Assembly (NCBI GenBank): GCA_025355745.1
Contig: JANXZA010000264.1
Coordinates: forward strand, 1-33,667
Source of the DNA: Rhizobacter sp.
GTDB taxonomy: Bacteria > Pseudomonadota > Gammaproteobacteria > Burkholderiales > Burkholderiaceae_C
Length of the DNA: 33,667 nt
Reading direction: 5' to 3'
Under the pieces are notes generated by a model. The model was not told where the DNA came from, made no database searches, and was given only the letters and a program-made list of their open reading frames with translations. A program made the position numbers and the translations under genes. This document shows positions 25,220 through 33,457 of the stretch, in pieces (within the stretch, counting starts at the first letter, position 1; every line of letters begins with the position of its first letter).

Positions 25220-26524
25220 TCAGACCATCTCGAGCGTCTTGGCCGTTGCACCGAGCTTGTCGAAGCTTGCTTTCGACGCCGCGTAGGCGCTCAGATCAGA
25301 CTTCGAGGCGCCGGGCAGGATCACATTGCCGTAGGCGGTGAGCACATCGAAGAACTCGTTGCGGAACGAGCGGTAGCTGGCACCGGCGCCGCTACCGCCA
25401 CCGGTCAGGTAGTGCGACGAGACCACCTCCTTCAGCGCGTCCTCGATCTTGTCGACCTGCATGTTGCGCGAGGCATGCACATGGACCTCGGCATAGTCGG
25501 TCTTGAAGGAGTCGGCGAGGCCGGAGTACTTCGGCACGAAGCCGATCCACTGCTGCAACACGGCGTCCCACTTGGAACCGGCTTCGCCGGGCAGAACCTG
25601 CACGCCGGGATGCGACAGTTTGGCCACGTCGAACAGCGTGCATTTGCCGCGGCCGTGCTGCAGAGCCCGCAGCAGGTGGGTGGAGCCGGCGCTGACCGCA
25701 AAGCGCATGAAGGAGTCCGCCACGAACCGGTTCGTCACCATCTGCTTGAAGCGCTGGCGCACTTCCTTCAGGCCGGTGCTGGTGTAAGCCGTCAAGCGCT
25801 GCCAGCTTTGTTCTGAGGCAACCACGAAGAAGCCGCTGAGCGGGTTCGTGCTGGCACCCAGTGCGGCGTCGACGGCGTCGAGGGCCTGGTACTGGGCGGC
25901 GCTGTTGAAGTAGTCACCGTCGCCGCTGTGGCTGAGCTGGCCGACACCGACGAGTTGCACGCTGGCCGGCAGCTTGCCCTTGACTGCGCGCGCCAGATCG
26001 ATCGCCATGCCGCTGCCTGTGCCGCCGGCCAGGCCGTAGGCGATGAAGGCGGTGGCCGCCAGCGACGAGGTCGCGGCATGGTCGGCGAAGCGCTGCAACG
26101 CGCCGTCGAGCGGGCCCGAGCCGGCCTCGCTGTTGAGCGTGAAGATGGCCTTCGCGATGGCGCGCGGGATGTGTCCGCCCGCCTGCGGCACGGGGGCATC
26201 CTTCGGCAGCTTGCCCAGCGCCGCCTTGGCGGGCACCGGCAGCGACACCGACTCGTAGTGAAAGCGCTCCTCGGGAATACCGCGCGACTTGAGCCGGGCC
26301 TTCATCGAGCGCGCGTAGTCGTCGGGCACCTGGATATCGTCGTCACCGATGTCGATGAGCAGCGCGGCGAAGGAAGTGCCGGGCGACGCCAGCAGGTCCT
26401 CGATCTCGCCGGTGCGCAGCAGGGCCTCGACATAGGCGGCGCCGGTGCGGCCGATGCCGATGGCGTGGATGTTGTGCAGCGGCTGGGCGGTGGTGGCCTG
26501 GACGGCCGGGTGGGGTGAACTCAT
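25220..26524 (-). CDS. Tubulin/FtsZ-like GTPase, Tub3 (short form)
   Basis: A 434-residue paralogue of Tub1. The nucleotide loop IGIGRTG (22-28), the tubulin-type AGGTGSGM (166-173) and the T7-like TNRFVAD are the same as in Tub1. Long blocks are nearly identical (TLFDVAKLSHPGVQVLPGE, GSKWDAVLQQWIGFVPKY, TDYAEVHVHASR). It lacks the C-terminal extension of about 90-110 residues that Tub1 and Tub2 carry, including the Cys cluster and the lysine-rich tail, and has a shorter segment after residue 100. The ATG at 26524 has AGGAG 7 nt upstream. It is the last gene behind amiE, MoxR2 and VWA2, so it would be the amidase-linked tubulin. Confidence 0.85.
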   Translation of the reverse strand: MSSPHPAVQATTAQPLHNIHAIGIGRTGAAYVEALLRTGEIEDLLASPGTSFAALLIDIGDDDIQVPDDYARSMKARLKSRGIPEERFHYESVSLPVPAKAALGKLPKDAPVPQAGGHIPRAIAKAIFTLNSEAGSGPLDGALQRFADHAATSSLAATAFIAYGLAGGTGSGMAIDLARAVKGKLPASVQLVGVGQLSHSGDGDYFNSAAQYQALDAVDAALGASTNPLSGFFVVASEQSWQRLTAYTSTGLKEVRQRFKQMVTNRFVADSFMRFAVSAGSTHLLRALQHGRGKCTLFDVAKLSHPGVQVLPGEAGSKWDAVLQQWIGFVPKYSGLADSFKTDYAEVHVHASRNMQVDKIEDALKEVVSSHYLTGGGSGAGASYRSFRNEFFDVLTAYGNVILPGASKSDLSAYAASKASFDKLGATAKTLEMV

Positions 26525-26581
26525 GCGGATCTCCTGGTGGTGTGGTTGCATGGCACTGGCGGGGAACGGGTGAGTACGGGG

Positions 26582-26610
26582 TTCAGGGATTCAGGGATTC
26601 AGGGATTCAG
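26582..26610. repeat. Short tandem repeat, 8-bp unit
   Basis: Three exact copies of TTCAGGGA and part of a fourth lie between the VWA2 stop and the Tub3 start. Such arrays can change length by slippage, here altering the spacing upstream of the Tub3 ribosome-binding site. Confidence 0.8.
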
Positions 26611-26614
26611 AGCC

Positions 26615-28876
26615 TCAGCGCGTCAGCCGCAGCACCATCTGCGGCAAGATCCACGGCAGGCTGCCGATGCGGTTCAGCACCCGGTAGTTGCCGGCGCCGA
26701 AGATGGTGCGCACGTAGGCGTCGGCGGCCGCATCGAGCGTGACGCAGAACACCGCCAAGCCGAGGCGCCCGGCTTCGAGTACGGCGCGGCGCGCGTCTTC
26801 GATCAGGTAGCGGCGGTCGAAGATGTCGATGTCGTGCGGCTCGCCGTCGGTCACGAACAGCAGCAGGCGCTTGCGGTGCGGCTCGGCCGCGAGCAGGGTG
26901 CTGGCGTGGCGCAGCGCGGTGCCCATGCGGGTGGACAGCCGGCTGCGCACACCGGCCAGACGCGCGATGCTGCGCGCGTCCAGCACCTCGTTGAAGTCGA
27001 GCGCACGTTCGTAGCGCACCTCGTGGCGGCCGTTCGAGGCGAAGGCGTGGACCGCGCACCGGTCGCCGGCGCGCGCCAGGGTCAGCGTCGTCAGCAGTGC
27101 GGCTTCGCGCGCCAGGTCGAGCACCGTGGCACCGGCAGCATTGCCGCTGGCCTCGGTACCGGAGAGCGCATCGGCGGTGGAGGTGGAACTGTCGAGCAGC
27201 ACCAGGGCCGCCACGTCGCGCTCACGCCGGTCGAAGCGCTGGTGCACCTTCTGGCCCGGCGCCTGGTGAGCGCGGCGGTCGATCGCCGAGCGCACGGCGG
27301 CGTCGATGTCGAGTTCGTCGCCGCGCAACTGGGCCCGCAACTTGACGCACTCGCGCAAGCGCCCGGCGCGCAGCACGCGCTCCAGGCGCAGCAGCAAGGC
27401 GGCATGTGCTTCGATGCTGCGCAACAACGCGCGCGGGTCGCCGGGCAGTGGGCGGCTTTCGAGGACCGTGCACCAGGCACTGCGGTAGTCGCCGACGAGG
27501 CGGTCCCACTCGGGGTATTGCAGGCGCGCCAGCGGCGGCCGGTCGGCCGGGAGTTCGCCGCTGGCGACGGGTTGCGGGCGGCTTGCCGGCGCACCGTCGT
27601 CGGCGTCCTGCCCGATCTCGTCGGGGTCGTCGGGGTGGTCATCCGCGTCATCCGGCGGCACCGGCACCTCATCGGCCACCGCCTGCACCTGCGGCGGCGT
27701 GTCGTCGGCGGGCAGCCAGATGCAGGCGTTGTCGTCGCGGTAGGCCGGCTCGACCACGTACTCGCGGTAGTTGAACTGCAACCGCATCTGGCCGATGTCG
27801 TTGCCGAGCAGCGAGGCCATGTCGCGCAGCACGGCCGGAGTCAGGCGCTCGGGCGCACGGCCGCCGTCGGTTGCTTCGAAGAACATGCGCCGCCCCTTCG
27901 CAACCCACGGATGCGGGTCGTCGTGGGCCGCCTCGAGCAGGCAGCGCGCGAGCCGCAGCATCAGCACGACGAAGCTGCCGCCGTGCGCCGGCTCGGCGTG
28001 ATGAAAGCTGCCCCACAGGCGGCGCAGCCCGGGCAGCTCGGCAATCGCGATCAGCTCGACGCGCGCGTCTTCGAGCACGCCGACCAGCGCCATCTGGATC
28101 GGCTTCAGGCTGCCGCGCTCGAAGCGGTGGGTCGAATGGCGCAGGTGCGCGGCCGCATGCAGCGCCGCCGCGTCGTACCAGCGGTGCGCCAGCGCGCCGC
28201 GCAGCGCGCGCCCGACCTCGGGCAGGTGCAGGCCCAGATTCGACACGAAGGGCCGCCGCGTCGCCAGGCCTTGCTCTACCGTGAGCAGCGCCGGCGCCAC
28301 GTCGAACAAGGCGCGCAGCAGATGCGAGAGCCGCGCCTTGCTGGACGCGAGGTCGGCGCGTTGCTCGCCACGCTCGATGCTCGCCATGCCTTGCGCCGAC
28401 TCGCGCGAGCGCAACTCGAAATGGGCGAGTGTGGAGTCGGCCTGCGCCGTGCCGCCAAGGTCTGACGCCTCGCCGACACGCTGGCCGTGGCGCAGCCCCA
28501 GCCGCGCCCACATCAGCAGCTCGGCCGGCGAGCCGTGGCGCAGGACTTCCTCGGAACTCGCGAGCATCGCCAGCGTGCAGTGGCGCGCCTGCTGCGCCAC
28601 TTCTCGCACCGCCGTGAGCCACGCGGTCAGCCCGCCGGGGCCGGTCAGGCGCGGCGCGATCAGGGCCAGGCGCTGCACGATGGCACCGAGCAGGGCCGCG
28701 TCGGCGCCGAGCATGCGCATCTCGACCAGGCTTTCGACCAGCGCGTCGGATGCGTCGTCACTGAGCGTTGCCTCCAGGGTGCGACGCGAGCGCTCGAGTT
28801 CGATCAGCACGCTGTCGGGCACCTGCGCCTCGCGCAGTGCCTTCAGCGGGCTGCGGTGGGTTTTCGGACCGTCCAT
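26615..28876 (-). CDS. VWA-domain protein, NorD/CbbO-like, copy 2
   Basis: A 753-residue relative of the VWA protein at 9134. The C-terminal VWA domain has DSSTS from residue 562, STRMGTALRHAS and VTDGEPHDIDIFDRRYLIED, so the metal site is complete. Shared with copy 1 are [17 protein letters not shown] and GVLEDARVELIAI. Peculiar to this copy is an acidic linker (PVPPDDADDHPDDPDEIGQD) before the VWA domain and a longer N-terminus. It follows the MoxR2 gene by 17 nt. The ATG at 28876 was chosen because it follows the MoxR2 stop closely; longer open frame upstream is antisense to nothing but overlaps MoxR2. Confidence 0.86.
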   Translation of the reverse strand: MDGPKTHRSPLKALREAQVPDSVLIELERSRRTLEATLSDDASDALVESLVEMRMLGADAALLGAIVQRLALIAPRLTGPGGLTAWLTAVREVAQQARHCTLAMLASSEEVLRHGSPAELLMWARLGLRHGQRVGEASDLGGTAQADSTLAHFELRSRESAQGMASIERGEQRADLASSKARLSHLLRALFDVAPALLTVEQGLATRRPFVSNLGLHLPEVGRALRGALAHRWYDAAALHAAAHLRHSTHRFERGSLKPIQMALVGVLEDARVELIAIAELPGLRRLWGSFHHAEPAHGGSFVVLMLRLARCLLEAAHDDPHPWVAKGRRMFFEATDGGRAPERLTPAVLRDMASLLGNDIGQMRLQFNYREYVVEPAYRDDNACIWLPADDTPPQVQAVADEVPVPPDDADDHPDDPDEIGQDADDGAPASRPQPVASGELPADRPPLARLQYPEWDRLVGDYRSAWCTVLESRPLPGDPRALLRSIEAHAALLLRLERVLRAGRLRECVKLRAQLRGDELDIDAAVRSAIDRRAHQAPGQKVHQRFDRRERDVAALVLLDSSTSTADALSGTEASGNAAGATVLDLAREAALLTTLTLARAGDRCAVHAFASNGRHEVRYERALDFNEVLDARSIARLAGVRSRLSTRMGTALRHASTLLAAEPHRKRLLLFVTDGEPHDIDIFDRRYLIEDARRAVLEAGRLGLAVFCVTLDAAADAYVRTIFGAGNYRVLNRIGSLPWILPQMVLRLTR

Positions 28877-28893
28877 CACCGTGCCGCATCGGC

Positions 28894-29706
28894 TCAGAAC
28901 GACGCCGCCACGGCAGCCTCCAAGGCCTGCGCCATGTCGGCGTCGTCGGTCACCGGCAGCACCACCGCCATGCGGCACGCGGTGATGGCATCGACGCCGC
29001 GCGCCATCAGCGCCGCCGCGTGGATCAGCATGCGCGTCGAGGCGCCTTCGTCCAGACCGTGACCCTTCAGCCGCCGGGTGCGCTCGCCCAGTGCCACCAC
29101 CTTGGCTGCGCTGGCCGCGTCCAAACCCGATTCATGGGCGACGATCTCGGTCTCGGTGGCAGCGGCCGGGAAGCCGAACTCGATCGCCGCGAAGCGCTGG
29201 CGCGTCGAGGTCTTCAAGTCCTTCATCACGTTCTGATAGCCGGGGTTGTACGAGACGACAAGGTGGAAGTCGGGGTGGGCATGGACCAGCTCGTTCAGCT
29301 TGTCGATCGGCAGGATGCGGCGCGCGTCCGACAGCGGGTGGATCACGACGGTGGTGTCGGCGCGCGCCTCGACGATCTCGTCGAGGTAGCAGATCGCACC
29401 ATGGCGCGCCGCCTGCGTCAGCGGCCCGTCCTGCCAGCGCGTGCCTTCGGTGTCGAGCAGCCAGCGCCCGACCAGGTCACCGGCGGTGATGTCTTCGTTG
29501 CACGCCACCGTGATTAGCGGTTTGCCCAGCCGCCACGCCATGTGCTCGACGAAGCGGCTCTTGCCGCAGCCGGTCGGGCCTTTCAGCATCAGCGGCATGC
29601 GCAGCTCGAAGGCCGCGTCGAACAGCGCCAACTCGTCGCCGACACGGCGGTAGTAGGGCTCGGCGGCGATGCGGTAGGCGGCGAGGGGGTCGGCGGAGGT
29701 GTTCAT
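28894..29706 (-). CDS. MoxR-type AAA+ ATPase (CbbQ/NorQ-like), copy 2
   Basis: A 270-residue paralogue of the ATPase at 11140, alike over its full length: Walker A GPTGCGKS (43-50), ITVACNEDITAGDLVGRWLL, Walker B AICYLDEI, VVSYNPGYQNVMKDLKTSTR and the CbbQ_C-like C-terminus. It follows amiE, separated by a 118-nt block of inverted repeats, whose GGGAGGGAG serves as its ribosome-binding site. In Pseudomonas aeruginosa amiE is also followed by an ATPase gene (amiB), so an ATPase tied to aliphatic amidase has precedent, though the families may differ. The ATG at 29706 was chosen; the open frame upstream runs through the repeat. Confidence 0.92.
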   Translation of the reverse strand: MNTSADPLAAYRIAAEPYYRRVGDELALFDAAFELRMPLMLKGPTGCGKSRFVEHMAWRLGKPLITVACNEDITAGDLVGRWLLDTEGTRWQDGPLTQAARHGAICYLDEIVEARADTTVVIHPLSDARRILPIDKLNELVHAHPDFHLVVSYNPGYQNVMKDLKTSTRQRFAAIEFGFPAAATETEIVAHESGLDAASAAKVVALGERTRRLKGHGLDEGASTRMLIHAAALMARGVDAITACRMAVVLPVTDDADMAQALEAAVAASF

Positions 29707-29819
29707 GCAATTCACTCCCTCCCCCCAGTGGGGAGGGTTGAGGTGGGGGTGACGGCCGGCGCACTTCCGGCCCTCCGCCCGACCCTCTCCCGGAAGAAGA
29801 GAGAGAGGGGAGAGGGGCA
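29707..29819. repeat. Cluster of GC-rich inverted repeats between amiE and MoxR2
   Basis: Three dyads follow one another: CCTCCCC/GGGGAGG (about 29714-29732), GGCCGG/CCGGCC (about 29754-29774) and CCCTCTCCC with GGGGAGAGG (about 29785-29817). The wording matches the repeats at 12013 and 17341. On the minus strand they lie just after the amiE stop and may cut transcription or protect the amiE message from 3' decay. Confidence 0.65.
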
Positions 29820-29824
29820 CTGCC

Positions 29825-30865
29825 TCAGCGATGCACCGCGTCCTTCTGGTTTGGAATCCCCGGCATCGGGCACTCTTCCGTTCCGACGGTCGAGCGCGTG
29901 AACGACTCGACCATCTCGCGCGTGCCTTCGGGGTCGGTGATCCACTTCGAATAGAAGTCGTATGGGCACGCCGCCACCCCCTTGTCGCCTTCCCGCGAGT
30001 TGATCAGGCCGGTGTAGCCACGGTGCACCAGCTTGAACAGGTGGTTCTCGCTCTGGCCGTTCTTGCGGAAGTCGCGGATCAGGCTCTTGCTCAGCGCGGC
30101 GTATTGCACGCCCATCTCTTCCTCACCGCATTCGCCGAGCGTGCGGCCGTCGAAGCCGATGATCGCCGAGTGGCCGAAGTACGAGTACACGCCGTCGAAG
30201 CCGGCGGCGTTCGACACCGCCACATAGGTGTTGTTGGCAAAGGCCATGGCCTTGGAGATCGTGATCTGCTGTTCCTTGGCCGGGTACATATAGCCCTGGC
30301 AACGCACGATCAACTCGGCGCCCTTCATCGCGCAATCGCGCCAGATTTCCGGATAGTTGCCGTCGTCGCAAATGATCAGGCTGACCTTCAAGCCCTTCGG
30401 CCCGTCGGACACGTAGGTGCAGTTGCCCGGGTACCAGCCTTCGATCGGCACCCAGGGCATGATCTTGCGGTACTTCTGAACGATCTCGCCCTGGTCATTC
30501 ATCAGGATCAGCGTGTTGTACGGCGCCTTGTTCGGGTGCTCCTCATGGCGCTCGCCGGTCAGCGAGAACACGCCCCAGACCTTCGCCTTGCGGCAGGACT
30601 CGGCGAAGATTTCCGTCTCGGCGCCCGGGCAGGTGGCCGCCGTGTCGTACATCTCCTGGCTGTCGTACATGATGCCGTGGGTGCTGTACTCGGGGAAGAT
30701 CACCAGGTCCATGCCGGGCAGGCCGACCTTCATGCCTTCGATCATCTTGCCGATGGCGCGCGCGTTGGCCAGCACTTCGGCCTTGCTGTGCAGGCGCGGC
30801 ATCTTGTAGTTGACGACGGCAACGCCGACGGTGTCCTTGCTGCTTGAAATGTCACCGTGAATCAT
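29825..30865 (-). CDS. amiE: Aliphatic amidase
   Basis: A 346-residue nitrilase-superfamily amidase, exactly the length of Pseudomonas aeruginosa AmiE. The catalytic triad is at the same numbers: Glu59 ([13 protein letters not shown]), Lys134 ([17 protein letters not shown]) and Cys166 ([15 protein letters not shown]). It hydrolyses short aliphatic amides (acetamide, propionamide, acrylamide) to acid and ammonia in the cytoplasm as a homohexamer. It could take over the amides made by nitrile hydratase. ATG at 30865 with AAGGAG 8 nt upstream. A leader with terminator and paired hairpins lies upstream, and amiC-amiR are divergent, so amide-induced antitermination is expected. Confidence 0.96.
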   Translation of the reverse strand: MIHGDISSSKDTVGVAVVNYKMPRLHSKAEVLANARAIGKMIEGMKVGLPGMDLVIFPEYSTHGIMYDSQEMYDTAATCPGAETEIFAESCRKAKVWGVFSLTGERHEEHPNKAPYNTLILMNDQGEIVQKYRKIMPWVPIEGWYPGNCTYVSDGPKGLKVSLIICDDGNYPEIWRDCAMKGAELIVRCQGYMYPAKEQQITISKAMAFANNTYVAVSNAAGFDGVYSYFGHSAIIGFDGRTLGECGEEEMGVQYAALSKSLIRDFRKNGQSENHLFKLVHRGYTGLINSREGDKGVAACPYDFYSKWITDPEGTREMVESFTRSTVGTEECPMPGIPNQKDAVHR

Positions 30866-30924
30866 GCTTATCTCCTTCGGTTGGTGGGTAGAACAATTGC
30901 GCGAGCGATTGGCGGCTCGACGCT

Positions 30925-31101
30925 TCAGCCGGCGAGCAACGATTTCAGGTTGTTGTCGATGAACCGGGTGTCCGCGGGGCTGGCGCCACCACCCGCGAAA
31001 TGGCCCCACACCCCCGGAATCTGGTTGCATACCGCGTGGGGCATGCGAGCGACCATCGACACCGAGAACGTGCGCCTGCGCGCCTGGAGCGGCATCGGCA
31101 C
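30925..31101 (-). CDS. Short unidentified ORF or gene remnant in the amiE leader
   Basis: A possible 58-codon reading from GTG at 31101, preceded by GGGGATGGG, ends 59 nt before amiE. The peptide looks protein-like ([47 protein letters not shown]) and its frame stays open further upstream. I do not recognise it. It may be a small first cistron of the amiE operon or the tail of a lost gene. Apart from this the 500-nt gap between amiE and amiC contains the amiE promoter, the hairpins and the terminator listed separately. Confidence 0.35.
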   Translation of the reverse strand: MPMPLQARRRTFSVSMVARMPHAVCNQIPGVWGHFAGGGASPADTRFIDNNLKSLLAG

Positions 31102-31165
31102 ATGCGCGTACCCATCCCCGAGGACTTCGTGTTCAGACCTGGTTTGCAAAACTGCTTCGGAAAGT

Positions 31166-31205
31166 AAAAACGCCTGGGCGAACCATGAAGATTCAGCCAG
31201 GCGTT
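31166..31205 (-). terminator. Intrinsic terminator in the amiE leader
   Basis: Reading on the minus strand, AACGCCTGG (31205-31197) pairs perfectly with CCAGGCGTT (31177-31169), and the T run continues to 31166. It lies downstream of the amiE promoter and about 300 nt before amiE, in the place of the attenuator that AmiR overrides in Pseudomonas. Confidence 0.8.
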
Positions 31206-31236
31206 GGTGCCGTGTTGCAGATCGACGATGCTGTCG
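31200..31236 (-). promoter_or_regulatory. Putative ANTAR antiterminator in the amiE leader
   Basis: P1 has arms CGAC/GTCG (31236-31233/31226-31223) and hexaloop AGCATC. P2 has arms GGC/GCC (31211-31209/31202-31200) and hexaloop ACCAAC. The gap is 11 nt. P2 overlaps the 5' arm of the terminator, so only one can form. The P2 loop differs by one base from that in the Tub2 leader (AACAAC). P2 is a weak 3-bp stem, which would need protein to stabilise it. Confidence 0.5.
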
Positions 31237-31258
31237 GTGGCAACGGATTTGTAATTGG

Positions 31259-31316
31259 AGGGTATTTAGTTCGCGACAGCCTGTCAAGCCGCGTGCCAAA
31301 ATATTTTCCAAGTTAA
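31259..31316 (-). promoter_or_regulatory. amiE promoter region and shared motif
   Basis: On the minus strand a perfect TTGACA (31287-31282) is followed after 17 nt by TACCCT (31264-31259), a poor -10. Upstream lies TTAACTTGGAAAATA (31316-31302), whose complement is the island motif. The same bases stand 52 nt before the amiC start on the plus strand and may also serve amiC-amiR. Confidence 0.45.
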
Positions 31317-31367
31317 GGTTTCGCTTCGACCCCACCCTTTGCCGCCATCTTTCAGGAGCATCGCCCT

Positions 31368-32531
31368 GTGGCCAACACCGATCCGGTTCGCGTCGGCGTG
31401 CTGTTCTCGCGCACTGGCACCACCTCGCGCGTTGAGCTGTCGCAGGCGCTCGGAACCTCTTTCGCAATCCGCGAAATCAACGAGGCCGGCGGCATCGACG
31501 GGCGCGAACTGATCGCCGTGCCACACGACCCCGAGTGCATCCCGCGTAACTACCGTCTGCTGGCCGAGAGGCTGGTACAGGAAGACCGCGTCAACGTCAT
31601 CTTCGGCTGCTATATGTCGAGCACGCGCAAGGCGGTGATGCCGGTGGTCGAGAAGTGGCAGCGCCTTCTGATGTACCCGACGCCATATGAAGGCTTCGAG
31701 TTCTCGCACAACATCATCTACACCGGCGCCGCACCGAACCAGAACAGCGCCCAGCTGGCCGAGTACATGACCCGGCGCTTCGGTGCGCGGGTCTACCTGG
31801 TGGGCAGCGACTACATCTACCCGTACGAGTCGAATCGCATCATGAGCGATTTCATCCTCGAGCGTCCCGGCGGCGCCAAGCTCGCCGAACGCTATGTGCG
31901 GCTCGACGCAAACGAACGCGACTTCCTTCCGATCGCGCGCGACATCAAGGAAAAGCAGCCCGACTTCGTCTTCTCCACCGTCGTCGGCAAGGGCACGCGG
32001 ATGCTGTATCAGGCCTGTGCCGATGCCGGCCTCGACCCGTTGAAGATTCCGATCGCGAGCCTGACGACATGCGAGGCCGAAGTCTCGGAAATGGGCACGA
32101 GCATCGCCGCCGGGCACATCACCGCCGCGCCGTATTTCCAGGCCGTAGATACGCCCGTCAACCGAAGCTGCCTGGCGCGCTTTCGCGCGATCTACGGCGA
32201 TGAAGTCGAGCCCAATATGTGCTGGGAAGCTGCCTATTTCCAAGTCCACCTGTTCGCGCGTGCGATGCAGAAGTCGGGCTCGGATGAGATCGACCGCCTG
32301 CTACCGCACCTGCTGGGCAGCGAGTTCGACGCGCCACAGGGCCGCGTGCGCATCGACCCCGACAACCACCACACGCGGCTGTACCCACGCATCGGCCGGG
32401 TCGGCGACGACGGGAGCTTTTCAATCGTCGCCGAGTCGCCCGTCGGCGTCGATGCCGACCCGTACCTGGTCAACCATGTGACCGACGAATGGCGCACCCG
32501 AAGTGTCGAGGTCGGAGCCGCCGGTGCCTAG
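31368..32531 (+). CDS. amiC: AmiC: amide sensor and negative regulator of AmiR
   Basis: A 387-residue type I periplasmic-binding-fold protein without signal peptide, the same length as P. aeruginosa AmiC (385). Typical parts are VRVGVLFSRTGTTSRVELSQ, GTSFAIREINEAGGIDGREL, VIFGCYMSSTRKAVMPVVEK and MYPTPYEGFEFSHNIIYTGA. AmiC holds AmiR in an inactive complex and lets go when it binds acetamide-like ligands. It starts with GTG at 31368, with AGGAG 10 nt upstream, and overlaps amiR by 8 nt, the usual coupling that keeps the two proteins in balance. It is divergent from amiE, whereas in P. aeruginosa amiE and amiC share a direction. Confidence 0.93.
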   Translation: MANTDPVRVGVLFSRTGTTSRVELSQALGTSFAIREINEAGGIDGRELIAVPHDPECIPRNYRLLAERLVQEDRVNVIFGCYMSSTRKAVMPVVEKWQRLLMYPTPYEGFEFSHNIIYTGAAPNQNSAQLAEYMTRRFGARVYLVGSDYIYPYESNRIMSDFILERPGGAKLAERYVRLDANERDFLPIARDIKEKQPDFVFSTVVGKGTRMLYQACADAGLDPLKIPIASLTTCEAEVSEMGTSIAAGHITAAPYFQAVDTPVNRSCLARFRAIYGDEVEPNMCWEAAYFQVHLFARAMQKSGSDEIDRLLPHLLGSEFDAPQGRVRIDPDNHHTRLYPRIGRVGDDGSFSIVAESPVGVDADPYLVNHVTDEWRTRSVEVGAAGA

Positions 32532-33171
32532 GGACGGTGCCGACAACGGTGTCGCCGGGCGAGTCCAGCGTTCGACGCCCGACTTGCTGCGCAACCTGCG
32601 CACCTCGCGGGTGATGGTGTTCCACCCGAAGGATGCCGACGGCGAAATGCTCGCACAGCAGTTGCAGCGCATCGGCTGCCAGGTCATGACGATGTGGCCG
32701 CCGCTGCCCGAGTTACCGGACACGGTCGATGTGGTGTTCTGCGCGGTGCGCCCCGACCACGCTGCCGTGAGTTGCGCCTGGATGGGCGCCGAGCCCTCGG
32801 TGCCGCTGATCGCGATCGTCAACTACGAGAACCCGACGGTCGTGGACGCCGCGCTGCGCATGGGTGCGCTCGCGGTGCTGGTGAGCCCGGTGCGCTCGGC
32901 CGGGATCCTGTCGTCGCTGGCAATGGCCAAGCATGCGTTCGCCGAACTGAGCGAAGGCCGCAGGCGCCTGGTGCGGCTGGAGCAGAAGTTGCAGTCGGCA
33001 AACCAGATCAGCGAGGCCAAGGCAATTCTGGTGCGTACCCGCAACGTGAGCGACCGCGAGGCCTACCGCGTGATTCGCGAACAAGCGATGAGCAAGCGCG
33101 TCGCAACCGAAGAGATTGCCCGCGCGATCATCCACGCCGATGGCATCCTGTCGTTTCAGGCGCGGCCGTAG
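32524..33171 (+). CDS. amiR: AmiR: ANTAR-domain transcription antiterminator
   Basis: A 215-residue AmiR homologue: an N-terminal pseudo-receiver domain (SRVMVFHPKDADGEMLAQQL, VVFCAVRPDHAAVS, PLIAIVNYENPTVVDAALRM), a coiled coil (GRRRLVRLEQKLQSANQISE) and the C-terminal ANTAR RNA-binding domain (KAILVRTRNVSDREAYRVIR, MSKRVATEEIARAII). No phosphorylatable receiver Asp arrangement is apparent, as in AmiR, which is controlled by AmiC binding. The GTG at 32524 has GGAG 6 nt upstream and overlaps the amiC stop; a GTG at 32503 has no ribosome-binding site. Likely targets are the hairpin pairs at 31200 and 15811. After its stop, 286 nt show no gene. Confidence 0.92.
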   Translation: MPRDGADNGVAGRVQRSTPDLLRNLRTSRVMVFHPKDADGEMLAQQLQRIGCQVMTMWPPLPELPDTVDVVFCAVRPDHAAVSCAWMGAEPSVPLIAIVNYENPTVVDAALRMGALAVLVSPVRSAGILSSLAMAKHAFAELSEGRRRLVRLEQKLQSANQISEAKAILVRTRNVSDREAYRVIREQAMSKRVATEEIARAIIHADGILSFQARP

Positions 33172-33457
33172 GCGGCACCGGCAGCGGTGCTCCACAGAGC
33201 CGCGTGATGGGCCGGGTTGCCGGTCAGCATGCCGCATTAGCGCCGGGCTCGGAACCGTTGTGCCGGCCCGGCGAGAGCAGGTCGGCGTGTCGAGAGAAAG
33301 AACGACAACACATTGAGGCTTCGTCCGACACGCGCTCTCGTTTGCGCGGCGGATGCTCGGGTCGGCAAGCCCGCGCACCCGCCCGCCCCGACGGGCTTGA
33401 CGAGTGGGACGGCTTGGTCCCTTCCACACACCTCAGACAACCTGGACGAAACCCGCC

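Noticed and set aside
31282-31300. A sigma54-like TTGGCACG-N4-TTGA on the minus strand before amiE
   Set aside because: The -24 part fits, but the -12 GC is GA. The same bases hold a perfect TTGACA -35 box, and known ami operons use sigma70 with antitermination.
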